Assembly: GCA_000415185.1 (NCBI GenBank)
Contig: KE351685.1
Span: forward strand, 1 to 37,763
Source of the DNA: Enterococcus faecalis 13-SD-W-01
GTDB taxonomy: Bacteria; Bacillota; Bacilli; Lactobacillales; Enterococcaceae
Length of the DNA stretch: 37,763 bases
Direction: 5' to 3'
Positions 7,582-15,564 of this stretch are shown here, one piece after another. How positions within the stretch are numbered: the first letter of the stretch is position 1; each line of letters opens with the position of its first letter. The notes beneath the pieces were generated by a model. The model had not been told where the DNA came from and made no database searches. It saw nothing but the letters and a program-made list of their open reading frames with translations. Made by a program: the position numbers and the translations under genes.

Positions 7582-7597
7582 TTTTGGAGGTTACATA

Positions 7598-8947
7598 ATG
7601 GGAATACGCAGTCAATTCGCGATTGCAGTGGGTAAAACATCACAATGGGCATTAAAAACTTTTTTTAAAGGCGGATCAAGTCTGCCCGGAAAACTCGCTT
7701 TAAGAATCGATCCGCATATTTTAGACAGTTTGGCAAAAGACTACCAAGTCGTTGTCGTGACGGGAACCAATGGAAAAACATTGACGACCGCTTTAACTGT
7801 CAATATCTTGCGTCAGCAATTTGATGAGGTTTTGACGAATCCAACTGGTGCAAATATGGTGCAAGGAATCGTTTCAACTTTCTTACAAGCAAAACCGGCA
7901 AAAGGAAAGAAAAAATTTGCGGTACTTGAAATCGATGAAGCAAGTTTGAGCAAAGTAACAGAATATATCAAACCGGAGTTATTTTTGTTTACTAATATTT
8001 TCCGTGACCAAATGGATCGTTATGGTGAAATCTATACGACCTATCGAATGATTGTAGAAGGAGCAGCAAAATCTCCAGATGCACTGATCATCAGTAATGG
8101 CGATTCTCCTATTTTCAATTCTGTTGAAACAGTGAATCCCCGCAAATATTATGGGTTTGATCATCAAGAAGACGAAGAACAAATGGCACATTACAATACA
8201 GATGGTGTGTTATGTCCAAACTGTCACCATATCTTGCATTATAAAATGATCACGTATGCAAATCTTGGCAAATACTATTGTCCAAATTGCGGCTTCCATC
8301 GCCCAGAATTAGATTACCGTTTAACAGAAATCACACACATGGATAATGTTTCAGCTGATTTTGTTATTGACGGCAATGAATATGGGATCGAAGTCGGCGG
8401 AATGTACAATGTCTATAATGCATTAGCTGCTGCAGCTGTTGCTGAACACTACAACGTTCCTGCTGAAAAGATCCGCAAAGGTCTAGGATATGATGAAAAA
8501 GTCTTTGGTCGTCAAGAAGTGATTGAGATTGATGGCAAAAAATGTACGTTAGTCTTGGTAAAAAATCCAGTTGGTTTGAATCAAGTTATCGATATGATTG
8601 GTTTAGCACCTTATCCGTTCTCTCTTGTTTGCTTATTGAACGCCAATTATGCAGATGGTATCGATATCAGTTGGATCTGGGATGGTAATCACGAAGCATT
8701 TGCTGAAATGAATATCCCAGCAGTTATTGCTGGCGGTGAACGTCACGCAGATATGGCAACCCGGTTGAAGGTTGCTGGTATCCCTGAAGAAAAACTGAAA
8801 GAAACCAAAGAATTGACAGAAGTCATTGAAGATATCAAAAAACTGCCAACGGAGCATGTTTATATCCTTGCTACCTATACTGCTGTTCTGCAATTAAGAA
8901 AAGAATTAGCAAACCAAGGATACATCAAAGGAGGAATGGACCGTGGC
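7598..8947 (+). CDS. murT: Lipid II isoglutaminyl synthase, Mur-ligase-like subunit MurT
   Basis: MurT with GatD amidates the D-glutamate of lipid II to D-isoglutamine, a step needed for efficient peptidoglycan cross-linking. The 450-aa protein has the ATP-binding loop GTNGKT (56-61), the Mur-ligase central domain with [12 protein letters not shown], and the MurT-specific zinc ribbon with two CPNC pairs (Cys206/209 and Cys228/231). A C-terminal DUF1727 domain contains [12 protein letters not shown]. The start at 7598 is set by GGAGG 8 bp upstream; the open frame extends 23 codons upstream, but that stretch overlaps the -10 element. The stop codon is at 8948-8950, so the gene overlaps gatD by 8 bp. 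Confidence 0.95.
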
Positions 8948-9638
8948 TAATTATCAGCTGAATGTAGCGCATCTTTATGGAAATCTATTGAATACTTATG
9001 GCGATAACGGCAACCTTTTAATGCTGAAATATGTCGCAGAAAAATCAGGCATCGAGTTTCATTCCGAAATCGTCAGCATTCATGAACCTTTTGACCCTGA
9101 GAAATATGATTTAGTATTTTTCGGCGGCGGCCAGGATTTTGAACAAGTGATTGTTTCAAAAGACATCCAAAACAAAAAAGAAGCACTGACACAATATATT
9201 GAAAATGACGGCGTAATGCTGGCTATCTGCGGCGGCTTCCAATTGCTGGGCCACTATTACATGGGCGCTAATGGCGAAAAAATCCAAGGAATCAGCGCGC
9301 TGGATCATTACACACTGAGTCAAGAAAATAACCGATTTATCGGGGATATCGTGATTCACAACGAAGAATTCGGCGAAACTTACTATGGTTTTGAAAACCA
9401 TAACGGCCGGACATTCTTAGGCGAAGGCGAACGACCTTTAGGAAAAGTGGTTCAAGGCGAAGGAAATAACGGAGAAGACCAATCAGAAGGCGTGATTTAT
9501 AAAAATGTCTATGGCTCTTACTTCCACGGCCCTCTTCTTGCCCGCAATGAAAAATTAGCTTATCGTTTGATCCGTACCGCTTTAGAAAATCGTTACGGCA
9601 ACGTTGAACTTCCAGAAGAATTTGGAACTCCTGCTTAA
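8943..9638 (+). CDS. gatD: Lipid II isoglutaminyl synthase, glutamine amidotransferase subunit GatD
   Basis: Class I glutaminase-like subunit that supplies ammonia to MurT. The 231-aa protein has the nucleophile cysteine in [10 protein letters not shown] (Cys96), the oxyanion region [10 protein letters not shown] (59-68), and the catalytic histidine in [10 protein letters not shown] (His195). The triad acid is not in the usual position, as known for GatD. The start is GTG at 8943, supported by AAGGAGG 8 bp upstream, inside the last codons of murT. The overlap fits the obligate heterodimer MurT-GatD. The operon ends at the terminator 9647-9682. Confidence 0.95.
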   Translation: MANYQLNVAHLYGNLLNTYGDNGNLLMLKYVAEKSGIEFHSEIVSIHEPFDPEKYDLVFFGGGQDFEQVIVSKDIQNKKEALTQYIENDGVMLAICGGFQLLGHYYMGANGEKIQGISALDHYTLSQENNRFIGDIVIHNEEFGETYYGFENHNGRTFLGEGERPLGKVVQGEGNNGEDQSEGVIYKNVYGSYFHGPLLARNEKLAYRLIRTALENRYGNVELPEEFGTPA

Positions 9639-9646
9639 AACAACAT

Positions 9647-9682
9647 AAAAAAGAGAGCCTTTAATCAAAGGCTCTCTTTTTT
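9647..9682. terminator. Bidirectional terminator after gatD
   Basis: A perfect 16-bp stem (AAAAAAGAGAGCCTTT and its complement) with an AATC loop, A run on one side and T run on the other. It can serve both gatD and the convergent lipoprotein gene. Confidence 0.9.
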
Positions 9683-9727
9683 ATGATCAATATTCAGTTT
9701 CAAACTATCACAGAGCTGTTATCCAAT

Positions 9728-10159
9728 TTAAACCTTACTGTCGAATAACAAATCACCTGAGATTTCGTCAATCACTTTCAGGCGCTGCGTATTTTTGATA
9801 AAGATGCTTTTATATTTTTTGGTTTGTTCTTCATCAAAAAGAAGAAGAACTCTTTTATTTTGGTTTTCAGACAGCGTTTTGACATTCAGATCATCCGCTC
9901 CATCTAAAACTTCCTTTAATTTCTGCGACTCTTCAAAACTAGATAATTGATCATCATCATCCTTAGACGCCTCTATTTTTTCTGGCTCTTTCAATGTATC
10001 CGATGTTTGTCTTTCGGAGGTCTCTTTTGACACAACTGCTTTTGAAGAAGTATTTGTTTCAGAAAAAGCAGTACTGCTCTTATCGCTCGCACTTTGTTTG
10101 CCGCAGCCAGCCAAAAGAAAACTTATAGCTATAAATGGTAAAACAATCCTTTTTTTCAT
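9728..10159 (-). CDS. Small lipoprotein of unknown function
   Basis: The 143-aa protein has a lipoprotein signal with lipobox LLAGC (lipidated Cys19 expected). It is followed by an acidic Ser/Thr/Lys-rich linker (about 20-90) and a compact C-terminal part (about 95-143) with NKRVLLLFDEEQTKKYKSIF. Exported and tethered to the outer membrane face. The frame is open for another 18 codons upstream, but starting at MKKR gives a textbook signal peptide. An AAGGGGG site lies about 12 bp before it. No function is recognised. It is the last gene before the bidirectional terminator. Confidence 0.78.
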   Translation of the reverse strand: MKKRIVLPFIAISFLLAGCGKQSASDKSSTAFSETNTSSKAVVSKETSERQTSDTLKEPEKIEASKDDDDQLSSFEESQKLKEVLDGADDLNVKTLSENQNKRVLLLFDEEQTKKYKSIFIKNTQRLKVIDEISGDLLFDSKV

Positions 10160-10216
10160 AAATGGACTCAACCCCCTTGTATCTAAAGTACCATCAAGAG
10201 AAAATACAAGCAAATA

Positions 10217-10503
10217 TAGAGGTTGTGAACAAAGTGTTTTGGCCTGAGTATTAAGACTCTTTTATCAGAGAAAATGGCTCTTCACATTTTTTCTGATAAA
10301 AGCTTAATACCGAAGGACAGCTTTGTGAACACCGTGGATAGAGGTCGTGAGCAACATGTTCTGCTTCAAGAATTAAGGACAAAAAAGTAAAAACAGCTTC
10401 TCATGTTTTTCACTTTTTTGAACTTAATTCCGAAGAAGCAATATTGTGAACACCGTTTAGAGGTCGTAAACTCAACGCTCTGCTTTGACCATTCAGTCCT
10501 TTC
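10217..10503. repeat. Tandem array of hairpin repeats (two full units and one partial)
   Basis: This gene-free stretch holds two units of about 120 bp (10217-10338 and 10339-10457), each opening with TAGAGGTYGTGA and ending with GTGAACACCG. A truncated third unit runs from 10458. Inside each unit an outer 8-bp pair (GTATTAAG/CTTAATAC in unit 1, GAATTAAG/CTTAATTC in unit 2) encloses a long inner stem (17 bp in unit 1, about 15 bp in unit 2). The loops are related 8-base sequences (GCTCTTCA, GCTTCTCA). The stems differ between units but keep pairing, so structure is conserved over sequence. The layout recalls the small modular repeats described in E. faecalis (EFAR), which I cannot confirm here. 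It lies downstream of the manA terminator. Confidence 0.75.
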
Positions 10504-10516
10504 TTATCCTCCCAAC

Positions 10517-10559
10517 AAAAAAACACCAAGCTTCACAATGCGGAAGCTCGGTGTTTTTT
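10517..10559 (-). terminator. Terminator of the serine hydrolase-manA operon
   Basis: Stem AAAACACC-AGCTTC against GAAGCT-GGTGTTTT, read on the minus strand and followed by a seven-base T run, 11 bp after the manA stop. Confidence 0.85.
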
Positions 10560-10569
10560 GTTTTTATTC

Positions 10570-11523
10570 TTATTTTTGGCCTGGTTCTGAAGCAATGATC
10601 GAAAGTTCGCCTTGGATCGTCCATTCTTGGATGTCATTTGGCAGAATGCAGCTTGCGCCCTTTTCCAATGGATAGGTTTTGCCATCTGCTACTAATTCGC
10701 CCGCTCCGTTGATCACTGTCATCAATGTGTAAGGTGCATGTTTCTTGAAGTCAAGTTTTCCTTTCACATCCCATTCGTAAACATTGAAGAATTCTGTCTC
10801 CAAATAGGTCACAACAGAAGAATTGCCTTTACGCATTTCTTTCACATGCAAATCTGGTGTTTTCGCCGGCACTGTTGTTACATCGATGGATTGCTGAATA
10901 TGCAATTCACGCGTGTTTCCTTCTGCATCTTTGCGGTCATAATCGTAGACACGATAGGTTGTGTCTGAACTTTGTTGTGTTTCTAAAATCATGATCCCTT
11001 TACCGATTGCATGGATCGTTCCGCTTGGTACATAGAAGAAGTCGCCTTTTTTAACAGGTACTCTTTTCAATAAATCATCCCAGCGTGCATCTTTGATCAT
11101 TTCAGCAAGCTCTTCACGTGTTTTTGCATGGTGCCCGTAAATGATTTCTGCGCCTGGCTCTGCATCAATAATATACCAGCATTCTGTTTTACCTAATTCT
11201 CCTTCGTGTTTCATCCCGTAAGCATCATCTGGATGGACTTGAACAGAAAGCTCATCTTCTGCATCCAAGATTTTGATCAGCAATGGAAAAACAGGCTCAT
11301 CAGGATTGCCGAAAAGCTCTTTATGTTCTGCCCATAGATCATCTAATTTTTGTCCTTTGAATTCGCCATTCTCAACGACACTAACACCGTGTGGATGTGC
11401 ACTGATTGCCCAGTCTTCACCGATTTTATCATTAGGGATATCAAAACCGAATACAGTACGCAGACGATTTCCTCCCCAAATTTTTTCTTGGAAAACTGGT
11501 TTTAAAAACATAGGTTCTTGCAT
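10570..11523 (-). CDS. manA: Mannose-6-phosphate isomerase, class I
   Basis: Interconverts fructose-6-phosphate and mannose-6-phosphate, feeding mannose into glycolysis or GDP-mannose synthesis. The 317-aa length is that of the short Gram-positive type I enzyme. Zinc-site motifs are visible: QVHPDD (His97), GKTECWY (Glu115) and the cupin segment FYVPSGTIHAIGKG with another metal histidine. The N-terminus FLKPVFQEKIWGGNRLR is typical. ATG at 11523 follows GAGGAG by 8 bp. It lies 48 bp after the serine hydrolase gene, probably co-transcribed, and ends at the terminator 10517-10559. Confidence 0.95.
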   Translation of the reverse strand: MQEPMFLKPVFQEKIWGGNRLRTVFGFDIPNDKIGEDWAISAHPHGVSVVENGEFKGQKLDDLWAEHKELFGNPDEPVFPLLIKILDAEDELSVQVHPDDAYGMKHEGELGKTECWYIIDAEPGAEIIYGHHAKTREELAEMIKDARWDDLLKRVPVKKGDFFYVPSGTIHAIGKGIMILETQQSSDTTYRVYDYDRKDAEGNTRELHIQQSIDVTTVPAKTPDLHVKEMRKGNSSVVTYLETEFFNVYEWDVKGKLDFKKHAPYTLMTVINGAGELVADGKTYPLEKGASCILPNDIQEWTIQGELSIIASEPGQK

Positions 11524-11571
11524 CTTTCATACTCCTCTCAAACATTCACTGACATTATACCACTATTTTTT

Positions 11572-12588
11572 TTATAACGCTTTCTCTTTCAAATAAGTCT
11601 CAATGATTTCATCGCGATTTTTAATGTATTCTTCTCTTTTATCTATTGGATGGACCCGATTTGAAAGAAAAACAAAGGCTTCTTGTTCTCGTACATCGAT
11701 CAGATAAAACGTACCTGTATAACCGGTATGATAAAGGATTGGATGCTGGTCTTTTTTATCGAATTTCAAGTCCCAGCCTAACGAACGTTTGCCTTTTTTA
11801 TTTGGTGTATGATCCGCCAATAATGCTTCGATCGTTTTTGTGTCAAAATAAGTGCCTGATTCGATTTTTCCTTTATTCAAATACATATCGACAAACTTCA
11901 AGCTGTCTTCTAAATCAATAAATAATCCCGCATTTCCTGCATGTTCTGCAAGTACTCTGGCTTTTGGATCATGCGTGATCCCTCGTAAAACTTCTCCCGA
12001 CTCGAGTTGTTCAGTAGGAACGATCTTAATTGAAGGCTGCGGCAAAAACAAGCTGTTCATCATTCCTAAAGGCATCAGCACCTGCTCTTCGAAAAGAGTC
12101 ACTGCGTCTTCTTGATAGATTTCTTCCAGCATCAAGCCTAATAAAATAGTCCCAGCATCTGTATATTTGACTGTCTGTCCTAATTCTTCTCCTGGCCGCA
12201 GTTTCAAGTAGGCGCTGATCAGTTCTTGCTGGTTCAATTGGTCGCGGTTTGGGATCCATGTTTTGATATCTGATGTGTGTGTCAATAAATGACGCAGTGT
12301 GATCGTCTGATTCTCAAACTTAGGTAAATAATCATGCAACGGAGCGTCTAAATCGATTTTCCCATCTTCCCACAAACGCAAAACCAAGGTCGTTGTTGCT
12401 ACGACTTTGGTCAATGAAGCCGCATCAAAAAGAAGATCTTCTGTCATCGGCTGCTGCTCCGGGACGACCTGTGCCTTGCCAGCAACTAGCTTTTCGACAG
12501 TGTTCTCTTTGACAAAAACTGCTGCTACCCCAGGATAGATTCCCTCGTTCATTTTATCTAAAATCATTTTTTTCGTTTCCGAATACAT
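11572..12588 (-). CDS. Serine hydrolase, beta-lactamase/PBP4*-like (esterase family)
   Basis: A 338-aa class-C-beta-lactamase-fold protein. The nucleophile motif is AASLTK (Ser58, Lys61), the second motif is KYTDAG (Tyr142, Asp144) in place of YxN, and the third is YHTGYTG (HTG instead of KTG). This combination fits esterases and D-aminopeptidase-like hydrolases more than true beta-lactamases. There is no signal peptide, so it is probably cytosolic. The start at 12588 is chosen because AAGGCGGG lies 6 bp upstream. The open frame runs 18 codons further, but that part encodes the terminator hairpin of the preceding gene. Substrate unknown. Confidence 0.86.
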   Translation of the reverse strand: MYSETKKMILDKMNEGIYPGVAAVFVKENTVEKLVAGKAQVVPEQQPMTEDLLFDAASLTKVVATTTLVLRLWEDGKIDLDAPLHDYLPKFENQTITLRHLLTHTSDIKTWIPNRDQLNQQELISAYLKLRPGEELGQTVKYTDAGTILLGLMLEEIYQEDAVTLFEEQVLMPLGMMNSLFLPQPSIKIVPTEQLESGEVLRGITHDPKARVLAEHAGNAGLFIDLEDSLKFVDMYLNKGKIESGTYFDTKTIEALLADHTPNKKGKRSLGWDLKFDKKDQHPILYHTGYTGTFYLIDVREQEAFVFLSNRVHPIDKREEYIKNRDEIIETYLKEKAL

Positions 12589-12617
12589 CGTTTTCCCGCC
12601 TTTGTCTAAAAAAGATA

Positions 12618-12663
12618 ATAAAAAGCCTGAAACATCAACCAAAATAGATAATGTTTCAGGCTT
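12618..12663 (-). terminator. Terminator of the two-domain VOC gene
   Basis: Arms 12651-12663 and 12623-12635 (ATGTTTCAGGCTT and its complement) form a 13-bp stem, followed on the minus strand by TTTTTATT. It ends only about 30 bp before the serine hydrolase start. Confidence 0.8.
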
Positions 12664-12687
12664 GCATTTAAATCAACAGGTTATGAG

Positions 12688-13524
12688 CTATTTTTTTGGA
12701 TTGCTGACGAACCACCATTCGATGCCGATTTCATCATAAACAGTCAACACTGTTTTCTTCTTATCGACAAAGAAATCTTTCTTCGCGCTTTCCAAATGCT
12801 TGATCAAATCATCCATGTTTTCTTGGCTGATAACAAATTTCAAAAAATCCAACCCGAGAACTTCATCTGTTGGTAATCCAATCGTCCCGCCATGCGCTTC
12901 TTTCAAACCTACATGAAAATCTCCTTCATTTAATACATGAAGTCCATTTTTTTCATCTTGGATCTCCAGCCCTAAAATATCACTTAGGAAAGCATGTTCC
13001 TTTTCAAGATCATCAACATGCAGATGGATCTTTTCGAAAGATGCATCTTTGGTCAATTTTTTGAATTGCTGGGTCGATTTTTCAAGTAATGTTTCTTGAT
13101 CCAACGCTTTTGGTTCTCCTGGATTTTCTTGTTTTTCACCATAATAGACTTCTAATTCATTGCCTTCTGGATCAGTCAAAAGAATCCCGATTCTTCCTTG
13201 TTCTTCTAAAGCATCTTTGATTGGATATTGTGCTTTTCGAATACGGAATAAGATATCCGCCATCTCTCCTTCAGTCGAGATGATCAGCGAAAAACGATTT
13301 AATTTCTTGATTTCCCCAGTGTGGTCATTTGCGCGTGGACTTTCTTCCAACAGCAGCATCTCACTACTTGGTTCCTCAGTACCAAAAATAGCTAGTTCAT
13401 TTTCTTCCCTTTTCAAGTCGAAGCCAACGATGTTCTTGTAAAAATCAATCATCTTATCTCTGTCTTTTACACGGATTGCTATACTTTTTAAATAAGTATC
13501 CGTCCCTAGTTTGAAATCGTTCAT
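12688..13524 (-). CDS. Two-domain VOC protein (CatE/catechol-dioxygenase-like), probably not a canonical enzyme
   Basis: The 278-aa chain has two tandem VOC modules (about 10-132 and 160-275), as in catechol 2,3-dioxygenase-like CatE of bacilli. The metal ligands look incomplete. The first module has SIAIRV where a His is expected, although the final acidic ligand (NELEVYYG) is present. The second keeps a His in KIHLHV but shows FLKFVI at the second His position. It may bind a ligand without dioxygenase chemistry, or use another metal set. ATG follows GAGGGGAGAG. It lies downstream of the efflux operon, separated by a 150-bp spacer with a TGACA...TGTCA palindrome. It has its own terminator. 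Confidence 0.82.
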   Translation of the reverse strand: MNDFKLGTDTYLKSIAIRVKDRDKMIDFYKNIVGFDLKREENELAIFGTEEPSSEMLLLEESPRANDHTGEIKKLNRFSLIISTEGEMADILFRIRKAQYPIKDALEEQGRIGILLTDPEGNELEVYYGEKQENPGEPKALDQETLLEKSTQQFKKLTKDASFEKIHLHVDDLEKEHAFLSDILGLEIQDEKNGLHVLNEGDFHVGLKEAHGGTIGLPTDEVLGLDFLKFVISQENMDDLIKHLESAKKDFFVDKKKTVLTVYDEIGIEWWFVSNPKK

Positions 13525-13640
13525 CTCTTGCTCTCCCCTCTATGTCAAAATACATTTTAACGATGGAAAGCACTTCTTTCAAGCAATAACTTCTTTTTAT
13601 TTAAGAATTTTCATTTTTATCTTTAAATAACGAAAGTTTT

Positions 13641-13655
13641 TGACAATTAATGTCA
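13641..13655. promoter_or_regulatory. Interrupted palindrome between the efflux operon and the VOC gene
   Basis: TGACA-ATTAA-TGTCA has the same 5-base half-sites as the twin operators in front of the TetR gene, but with a 5-bp spacer instead of 3. It could be an operator for the downstream VOC gene. It lacks a T run and is not a good terminator for the ABC operon. Confidence 0.4.
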
Positions 13656-13674
13656 TTTAAAGGTCAATTATTGT

Positions 13675-15564
13675 TTACGCGGCATCTTCTGAGAACTGAC
13701 TGTTGTACAAATCAGCATAGAATCCATTTTGTTCCATCAGTTCATCATGGGTGCCTGTTTCGACGATTGATCCTTGATTCATTACGATAATATTATCGGC
13801 GTCGCGAATCGTAGACAAACGGTGAGCAACAACGAAACTTGTTCTGTTTTCAAGCAGACGATTCATCGCTCTTTGGATCAATATTTCTGTCCGTGTATCG
13901 ACACTTGATGTTGCTTCGTCAAGAATCAATACATCTGGATTAGCTAAGAATGCACGAGCAATCGTGATCAATTGGCGTTGTCCTTGAGAAATATTGCTTG
14001 CATCTTCATTTAATACCGTGTCGTATCCTTCAGGCAGTTTTCTTACAAAATCATCCACGTGAGCGGCTTTTGCAGCTGCAATGATATCTTCATTGCTTGC
14101 TTCTTCATTTCCGTACTTGATATTGTCATAAATACTTCCTGTAAACAACCAAGTATCTTGCAGTACCATTGAGAAATGTTGGCGCAATGCTTCACGTGAG
14201 ATATCACGAGTGTCTTGTCCATCATAACGGATACTTCCGCCTGAAACGTCATAGAAACGTTCTAACAAGTTGATCAATGTCGTTTTTCCGGCTCCAGTTG
14301 GTCCAACAATAGCGACCATCTCGCCTGGTTTGACATCTAAACTGAAATCAGTCATCAACAGTTTTTCTTCTGTATAACCAAACTGAACATTTTCAAAGCG
14401 GACTTTGTATGGAGAATTTTCTTCTACAGGCAGTCCTGAAGTATCTTCCTTCATTTCTTCTTCATCTAACACTTCAAAAACACGTTCTGCTGAAGCAACG
14501 GTTGATTGGATCGTATTCATCAAACTAGCGATTTGGGTAATCGGTTGTGAGAATTGATTCGTATATTGCAAGAATGCTTGAACATCCCCAAGAGAAATAT
14601 TCCCATTTGCTACTTTGATCCCGCCTAAAACAGCGATAAAGACATAACCCAAGTTTTTAACAAAGTTCATCAAAGGCATGATGATTGCTGAGATAAATTG
14701 GGCTTTCCAGCCAGCTGCGTAAAGATTTTGGTTTTCTTCTTCAAAAATCTCTTGATCGCTTTTTTCATGGTTGAATGTCTTGACAACCGTATGACCAGCA
14801 TAGGTTTCTTCAACTTGGTTGTTTAATAACCCCAAACTTTTTTGTTGGTCTGCGAAAAAGACTTGAGATTTTGGTGCAACGATCATCACAACGATCAAAC
14901 TTAACGGAATCATGATTAAAGCCACTAATGTCAATTGCCAGCTGATGGTCAGCATCATGACGATGACCCCAACAAGTGTGACTGTACTTGTCACAAATTG
15001 TGTTAAGTTTTGTTGCAATGTGCTGGCGATATTATCCATATCATTGATTGCACGTGACATGATGTCGCCGTTGGTATGTGTATCATAGTAAGAAATTGGT
15101 ACACGGTTCATTTTCTTTTCTAAATCATGACGCAATTCATAAACAGTACGTTGAGAAACACGTGTCATGATAAATTGTTGTAAAAAGTTGAATACTGCAG
15201 AAATCAAATACATAGCGATTACTGTAAAAATGATTTGTGCAATCTTATCAAAATCAATCGGGAAGCTAGTGATCTGCTGACCTTGCTGCATTTGAGCTGC
15301 GCCAGTCATTACGCCTTTGAAAATCTCTGTTGTTGCTTTCCCTAAAACTTTTGGTGTTTGGATTTGGAAGACGACAGCTGCGATTGCTAAAACAAAAACA
15401 GAGACGATCGCTACCATCCGTGTTGACATGTAGCCAAATAATCGACGAACAGTTTTCCAGAAATTTTTCGGCTTCTCGCCTTTTGCTCCGATGTTTCGTC
15501 CAGGGCCGCCGCCCATAGGTCCATGTCCCATGCCTTTTGCCGGTGCTTTTTTTGCTTCACTCAT
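13675..15564 (-). CDS. Heterodimeric ABC multidrug exporter, consensus-ATPase subunit
   Basis: A 629-aa half-transporter: long Gly/Met-rich N-terminal tail (GMGHGPMGGGPGRN), six membrane helices, and a C-terminal ATPase domain. The NBD has Walker A GPTGAGKTT, a complete Walker B LILDEATSSVD with the catalytic Glu, and the switch His in VVAHRLST. Its signature, ISQGQRQ, is non-canonical. Together with the partner gene this is the pattern of EfrCD/LmrCD/BmrCD/TM287-288 exporters, where only one of two ATP sites is competent. It overlaps the partner gene as ATGA. Substrate drugs cannot be read from sequence. It may correspond to EfrB/EfrD of enterococci, not assignable here. Confidence 0.92.
   Translation of the reverse strand: MSEAKKAPAKGMGHGPMGGGPGRNIGAKGEKPKNFWKTVRRLFGYMSTRMVAIVSVFVLAIAAVVFQIQTPKVLGKATTEIFKGVMTGAAQMQQGQQITSFPIDFDKIAQIIFTVIAMYLISAVFNFLQQFIMTRVSQRTVYELRHDLEKKMNRVPISYYDTHTNGDIMSRAINDMDNIASTLQQNLTQFVTSTVTLVGVIVMMLTISWQLTLVALIMIPLSLIVVMIVAPKSQVFFADQQKSLGLLNNQVEETYAGHTVVKTFNHEKSDQEIFEEENQNLYAAGWKAQFISAIIMPLMNFVKNLGYVFIAVLGGIKVANGNISLGDVQAFLQYTNQFSQPITQIASLMNTIQSTVASAERVFEVLDEEEMKEDTSGLPVEENSPYKVRFENVQFGYTEEKLLMTDFSLDVKPGEMVAIVGPTGAGKTTLINLLERFYDVSGGSIRYDGQDTRDISREALRQHFSMVLQDTWLFTGSIYDNIKYGNEEASNEDIIAAAKAAHVDDFVRKLPEGYDTVLNEDASNISQGQRQLITIARAFLANPDVLILDEATSSVDTRTEILIQRAMNRLLENRTSFVVAHRLSTIRDADNIIVMNQGSIVETGTHDELMEQNGFYADLYNSQFSEDAA

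Noticed and set aside
7529-7597. A 23-codon N-terminal extension of murT.
   Set aside because: Its ATG overlaps the -10 element; [13 protein letters not shown] at 7598 has GGAGG and matches the family start.
10403-10675. A 90-codon plus-strand frame across the hairpin repeats and the manA end.
   Set aside because: It crosses a terminator and antisense coding sequence; the content is an artefact of the repeat and manA codons.
12589-12642. An 18-codon N-terminal extension of the serine hydrolase.
   Set aside because: It is encoded by the terminator arm of the upstream gene and has no ribosome site.
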